Shown: positions 6,589-9,240 of the stretch, piece by piece
Layout of the letters: each line of letters opens with the position of its first letter
Position numbering within the stretch: the first letter of the stretch is position 1
Source: Dehalococcoidales bacterium
GTDB lineage: Bacteria > Chloroflexota > Dehalococcoidia > E44-bin15
Reading direction: 5' to 3'
Length of the DNA stretch: 9,240 nt
Assembly: GCA_012974295.1 (NCBI GenBank)
Contig: JAAXQM010000152.1
Coordinates: 1 to 9,240, forward strand
Notes under the pieces: model-generated
Database searches by the model: none
Seen by the model: the letters and a program-made list of their open reading frames with translations, nothing else
Told to the model about the DNA's origin: nothing
Position numbers and translations under genes: made by a program

Positions 6589-7734
6589 GTGGATTTTAGC
6601 TTCACCCAAGAACAGGAAATGTGGCGGAACATGCTGCAGGACTTTACCGAGAAGGAATCCGGTCGAGAATATACACGTATGTGTGACCAGGAAAAGCACT
6701 TTCCGCAGGAATTGTGGGACGCCGGTGTAAAGCAGGGTTTCCTCGGCCTACTGATACCCGAGGAGTACGGTGGCATGGGCAGCGACGCTATTATGTATGC
6801 CATATTTATGGAGTGCCTTGCCAAATATAGCTACGAGATGGCCTCCGTATTCAGTGTACCCATGTTCTGCGCGATGAATATCGTAGAACATGGCACTAAA
6901 GAGCAGAAAGAACGCTATTTGCCACCATTTATTAAGGGAGAGCAGCGGTTCTCTATAGCTATAACGGAGCCTGAGGCCGGCTCGGATGCTTCCTCCATAG
7001 CCTGTATGGCAGAGGATAAAGGAGATCACTGGCTGCTTAATGGACAGAAACAGTTCTCCACGGCAGCTCATCTTCCGGGCAACATAATCATGATGGCTGT
7101 GAGAACAGATAAGGATGCAAAGCACGCCCGCGACGGTATTAGTGTACTGCTTGTCCCCAATGATGCACCAGGGATTGAGTGTAAAAGGTTGCCCTTAATC
7201 GTTAGACGTGCCATAGGTACATGCTCCGTCTTCTGCGGCGACGCCAAGATCCCCAAGGAAAACCTTGTCGGCGAACTTAACGGTGGTTGGAAGGTCCTTA
7301 TCGGACACCTTGAATTGGAGAGGCTGGCTGGTGCCGCACCCAATGTTGGAGAGGCACAAAGCTGCCTGGATGATGCAGTCGAATATGCGAAAACGCGTGT
7401 TCAATTCGGCAAACCTATAGGCAAGAACCAGGGTATATCGCACATGCTGGCCGATCTACAGGCACAGCTGGACGCCGTGCGCCTTCTGGTCTATCGATCG
7501 GCGTGGATGATCACGCAAAAGATTCCCTGCCGGAAAGAGGTGTCCATGGCAAAACTCCTGGCCGGTGAGGTTTTCTATGCTATCACCACCGCCTCGATGC
7601 AAACGTTCGGCGGCTACTCTTTCCTTCCCGAGTCCGATGTTGAACGCCATTGGCGGATGTCAAAACTGTTTACCATTGGTGGAGGGACCTCCCAGATCCA
7701 ACGAATGATTATAGCCCGCGACATGGGATTATAG
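6589..7734 (+). CDS. Acyl-CoA dehydrogenase (FAD), IVD/LCAD-like active site
   Basis: A 381-residue flavoprotein of typical acyl-CoA dehydrogenase length, which introduces a 2,3-double bond into an acyl-CoA and passes electrons to ETF. Domains in order: N-terminal helical domain from DFSFTQEQE, the middle beta-domain with ITEPEAGSD (125-133) and NGQKQFSTAA (151-160), and the C-terminal helical domain with TRVQFGKPIGKNQG (269-282) and GGGTSQIQR (364-372). The catalytic Glu of medium- and short-chain enzymes, in EGT, is Gly365 here. Instead Glu244 in LELERL occupies the helix-G site used as base by isovaleryl-CoA and long-chain acyl-CoA dehydrogenases (MCAD T255E/E376G equivalence). This points to a branched or long acyl substrate, in line with the AtuA context; Pseudomonas AtuD is also a dehydrogenase of this family. 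It is the last operon gene; the terminator begins 22 bases after its TAG. Confidence 0.9.
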   Translation: MDFSFTQEQEMWRNMLQDFTEKESGREYTRMCDQEKHFPQELWDAGVKQGFLGLLIPEEYGGMGSDAIMYAIFMECLAKYSYEMASVFSVPMFCAMNIVEHGTKEQKERYLPPFIKGEQRFSIAITEPEAGSDASSIACMAEDKGDHWLLNGQKQFSTAAHLPGNIIMMAVRTDKDAKHARDGISVLLVPNDAPGIECKRLPLIVRRAIGTCSVFCGDAKIPKENLVGELNGGWKVLIGHLELERLAGAAPNVGEAQSCLDDAVEYAKTRVQFGKPIGKNQGISHMLADLQAQLDAVRLLVYRSAWMITQKIPCRKEVSMAKLLAGEVFYAITTASMQTFGGYSFLPESDVERHWRMSKLFTIGGGTSQIQRMIIARDMGL

Positions 7735-7755
7735 AATCCATACAGCTATCAATGC

Positions 7756-7790
7756 AAGGCATGCCCTATATTCTAGGGCATGCCTTTTTT
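7756..7790 (+). terminator. Rho-independent terminator of the acyl-CoA operon
   Basis: A perfect 12-bp stem (7756-7767 paired with 7775-7786), a 7-base loop (ATATTCT) and a T tract through 7790. It sits 22 bases after the dehydrogenase stop. The stem also contains the TAG stop (complement of 7766-7768) and last codons of the convergent MFS gene, so the hairpin is coding on the - strand. On the - strand the hairpin is followed by only a weak T-run, so termination should be strong mainly for the + strand. Confidence 0.9.
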
Positions 7791-8992
7791 CGTCCAAATA
7801 TAATATTGCCGAATCTACCGGCAAGCAGCCCCACAGCTGCCGCCATGAAGGCCACGCCGGCAGTGACAGTGAAAGCGACGGTCGGCCCTCCATATACGTA
7901 AAATAAACCGACGATCGGTGGCCCCACCGTCTGCCCCAGCCGTATCATAGAGGAATTAATAGACATGAAAGCGGCACGATACTCTGTGGGAGCTAGGCCA
8001 GCCGCCATACTGAGTATACTGGGCAGATTTATACCTTGTGCGATTCCCAAGAGGAGCACGGGTATGAGAAGTAACCATAGGCTGGGCATAAATGGAATCA
8101 ATATCAGGGATAGGCCAAATATGGCAAAGGAAGCCTTGATGAGCATCGCCTCCGAGAACCTCCTTGTAATCCTTCTCAGCTGAGATGCCACAACAGCGGT
8201 AGCCAGCGCGCTTACGGACATGAAAACACCAATAGTAAATCCCGATGCGCTAAATGCATCATCCATGTAAATTGCGAAATATGTGAGGTATGCCCCGAAT
8301 ACGATAATGAATGTTATCACCCCGGCGGCGAACAGCGCCGCTACTTTCATGTTCTTGAGGTATCCCCAAGCACCCACCAGATAGCTTTTAAAATCCTCAC
8401 GGCTATCTGGCTCGGGGTTGTTCAGCTTTGTGAGCACGATGATACCAACAGGTATGGCAATTAGCGATAGATAAAATGGATAGTACCATGCAAGAGCCGC
8501 CAGTGCCCCACCGATTAGGGGATAGGCAGCCGCTCCAATGCTAAGGGCACTGGCATTAAGTCCCATGGCTTCAACCCGGCGCCTACCCAAGTACAGGTCA
8601 CCTATAAGGGTGACATTTATAGAGCCCATTGCAGCAGCACCTATTCCCTGAAAAATACGGCAAATTATTAGGATATTGAAATCCCGAGTAAACGCACATG
8701 CCGTACCGGCAATAGCGAAAAGGAATATAGATGGTACAAGAATCCGTTTTCGACCAAACCTGTCAGCCAATACTCCTACAAAAGGGGCAAGTAACATTCC
8801 AGGCAGACTGAAAGCCGTAATAAGCCATGCGACATCAAGTTTTGATATCCCCAGATCCCGTACCATCGCGGGTAATGCGGGTGCTATGCTAGCCACCCCC
8901 ATAACCACCATCAATGTGATACCAAAAATGATGTGCAGGTTACGGTCGCGGAGGAGGGATCGCTCAGATGTCTCTGTGGAGTGCACCACCAT
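7766..8992 (-). CDS. MFS transporter (DHA1-like, about 12 membrane segments)
   Basis: A 408-residue major facilitator superfamily permease of the inner membrane, probably a proton-driven exporter. About 12 hydrophobic segments are visible. Motif A is GVLADRFGRKR (73-83) in the loop after segment 2; RIFQGIGAA (112-120) resembles motif B; GAAAYPLIGG (153-162) corresponds to motif C of antiporters. A soluble stretch around residues 190-215 is the central loop between the two six-helix halves. The second half repeats the first more loosely. The ATG at 8992 has only a weak purine stretch before it (GGGA about 11 bases upstream), so the start is less sure than for the operon genes; GTG codons follow at once. 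The last residues (KKACPRI) are encoded inside the terminator of the convergent operon. Substrate unknown; it could export an acid or a drug-like compound and need not belong to the acyl-CoA pathway. Confidence 0.87.
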   Translation of the reverse strand: MVVHSTETSERSLLRDRNLHIIFGITLMVVMGVASIAPALPAMVRDLGISKLDVAWLITAFSLPGMLLAPFVGVLADRFGRKRILVPSIFLFAIAGTACAFTRDFNILIICRIFQGIGAAAMGSINVTLIGDLYLGRRRVEAMGLNASALSIGAAAYPLIGGALAALAWYYPFYLSLIAIPVGIIVLTKLNNPEPDSREDFKSYLVGAWGYLKNMKVAALFAAGVITFIIVFGAYLTYFAIYMDDAFSASGFTIGVFMSVSALATAVVASQLRRITRRFSEAMLIKASFAIFGLSLILIPFMPSLWLLLIPVLLLGIAQGINLPSILSMAAGLAPTEYRAAFMSINSSMIRLGQTVGPPIVGLFYVYGGPTVAFTVTAGVAFMAAAVGLLAGRFGNIIFGRKKACPRI

Positions 8993-9116
8993 ATTTTAAT
9001 TAATCCCAGCTTCGCTGTCTATGTAAGTATCAATCGCGCAATTAGCCGGGCAATCATATGAATACCTCAGCATCCTTACTGAACATTATCGGGACTACTG
9101 AAATAGCAATAATCAA

Positions 9117-9180
9117 CCCCCTAATCCCCCAATCTTGGGGGACTTTTTGTTAAGCTGGGGGGTAGTATCCCCATACCCCC
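9117..9180. repeat. C/G-tract palindromic intergenic element
   Basis: Two inverted repeats lie side by side. In the first, C5 (9126-9130) pairs with G5 (9137-9141), with one extra A-T pair and a 4-base loop, followed by TTTTT (9144-9148), which resembles a short terminator on the + strand. In the second, GGGGGTA (9158-9164) pairs with TACCCCC (9174-9180) over a 9-base loop. A further C5 (9117-9121) could compete for the same G runs. Such C/G-run palindromes often occur as dispersed intergenic repeats; only one copy is in the window, so repeat status is inferred. No + strand gene precedes it within the window that it could terminate. Confidence 0.5.
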
Positions 9181-9181
9181 G

Positions 9182-9207
9182 GCAGGAAGTATCCTGCACC
9201 TCTTTTT
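9182..9207 (+). terminator. Possible weak hairpin-T tract
   Basis: GCAGGA (9182-9187) pairs with TCCTGC (9192-9197) over a 4-base loop (AGTA). A TTTTT run follows at 9203-9207, separated from the stem by 5 bases. The shape is terminator-like, but the T tract is set off from the stem and no + strand gene reads into it. It may be part of the palindromic element next to it. Confidence 0.3.
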
Positions 9208-9240
9208 CAGCGATCTCATTATCATTTAACAGGCTAAAAG

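Larger units (their letters stand above)
8993..9240. other. Non-coding right end (248 bases) upstream of the MFS gene
   Basis: No convincing gene on either strand. It must contain the MFS promoter, reading leftward, but I could not place -35/-10 boxes with correct spacing. From about 9117 on it is occupied by C/G-tract hairpins annotated separately. Confidence 0.6.

Noticed and set aside
7650..7901. Open frame on the + strand running from the dehydrogenase end through the terminator
   Set aside because: It starts inside the dehydrogenase gene in another frame and reads through the terminator and the antisense of the MFS gene. It has no ribosome binding site or family features.
9030..9043. 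Near-palindrome around AATCGCGCAATT upstream of the MFS gene as an operator
   Set aside because: It has a mismatch, is short, and no regulator gene is adjacent; chance is a sufficient explanation.
9117..9180. G-quadruplex on the - strand
   Set aside because: There are four G runs, but the middle loop is nearly 50 bases and the runs can pair with nearby C or G tracts as hairpins, which is the simpler structure.

Overview
The window holds seven genes and a pair of non-coding ends. They read as an accessory acyl-CoA metabolism operon on the + strand, followed by a convergent membrane transporter. Strong AGGAGG-type ribosome binding sites, tight gene spacing and a rho-independent terminator show a bacterium. 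A split AtuA, a fused HMG-CoA-synthase-like/DUF35 protein and several acyl-CoA enzymes together suggest an uncultured, probably anaerobic lineage such as Chloroflexota (Dehalococcoidia) or Desulfobacterota. That taxonomic guess is weak: it rests on gene content and on the C/G-tract intergenic palindromes at the right end, not on a marker gene.

Layout of the + strand operon: (1) 3' part of an NDP-forming acyl-CoA ligase, CoA-binding/ligase domains, cut by the window edge (1-1197); (2) HMG-CoA-synthase-like domain fused to a zinc-ribbon/OB-fold DUF35 domain (1252-2673); (3) SCP2/SCPx-type thiolase (2686-3897); (4) AtuA main domain, formerly DUF1446 (3929-5326); (5) a separate small AtuA C-terminal-type domain, overlapping the previous stop by one base (5326-5673); (6) enoyl-CoA hydratase/isomerase (5695-6501); (7) acyl-CoA dehydrogenase with a GTG start (6589-7734). 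A perfect 12-bp terminator hairpin follows at 7756-7790. On the - strand an MFS transporter (7766-8992) runs toward the operon, and its last codons lie inside that terminator. The last 248 bases carry no gene but contain several G/C-tract hairpins.

Working model (inference): an acid is activated to its CoA ester by the ligase, oxidised by the dehydrogenase, hydrated or isomerised by the crotonase, and made or cleaved at a C-C bond by the thiolase with the HMGCS-DUF35 protein. AtuA, named for acyclic terpene utilisation, points to a branched or isoprenoid-like substrate, but no biotin carboxylase of the classical Atu/Liu pathway is in the window. The most notable point is that the HMGCS-like domain seems to lack the canonical Glu/Cys/His catalytic residues, while the adjoining thiolase keeps its nucleophilic Cys. 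The pair may therefore do something other than standard HMG-CoA synthesis.
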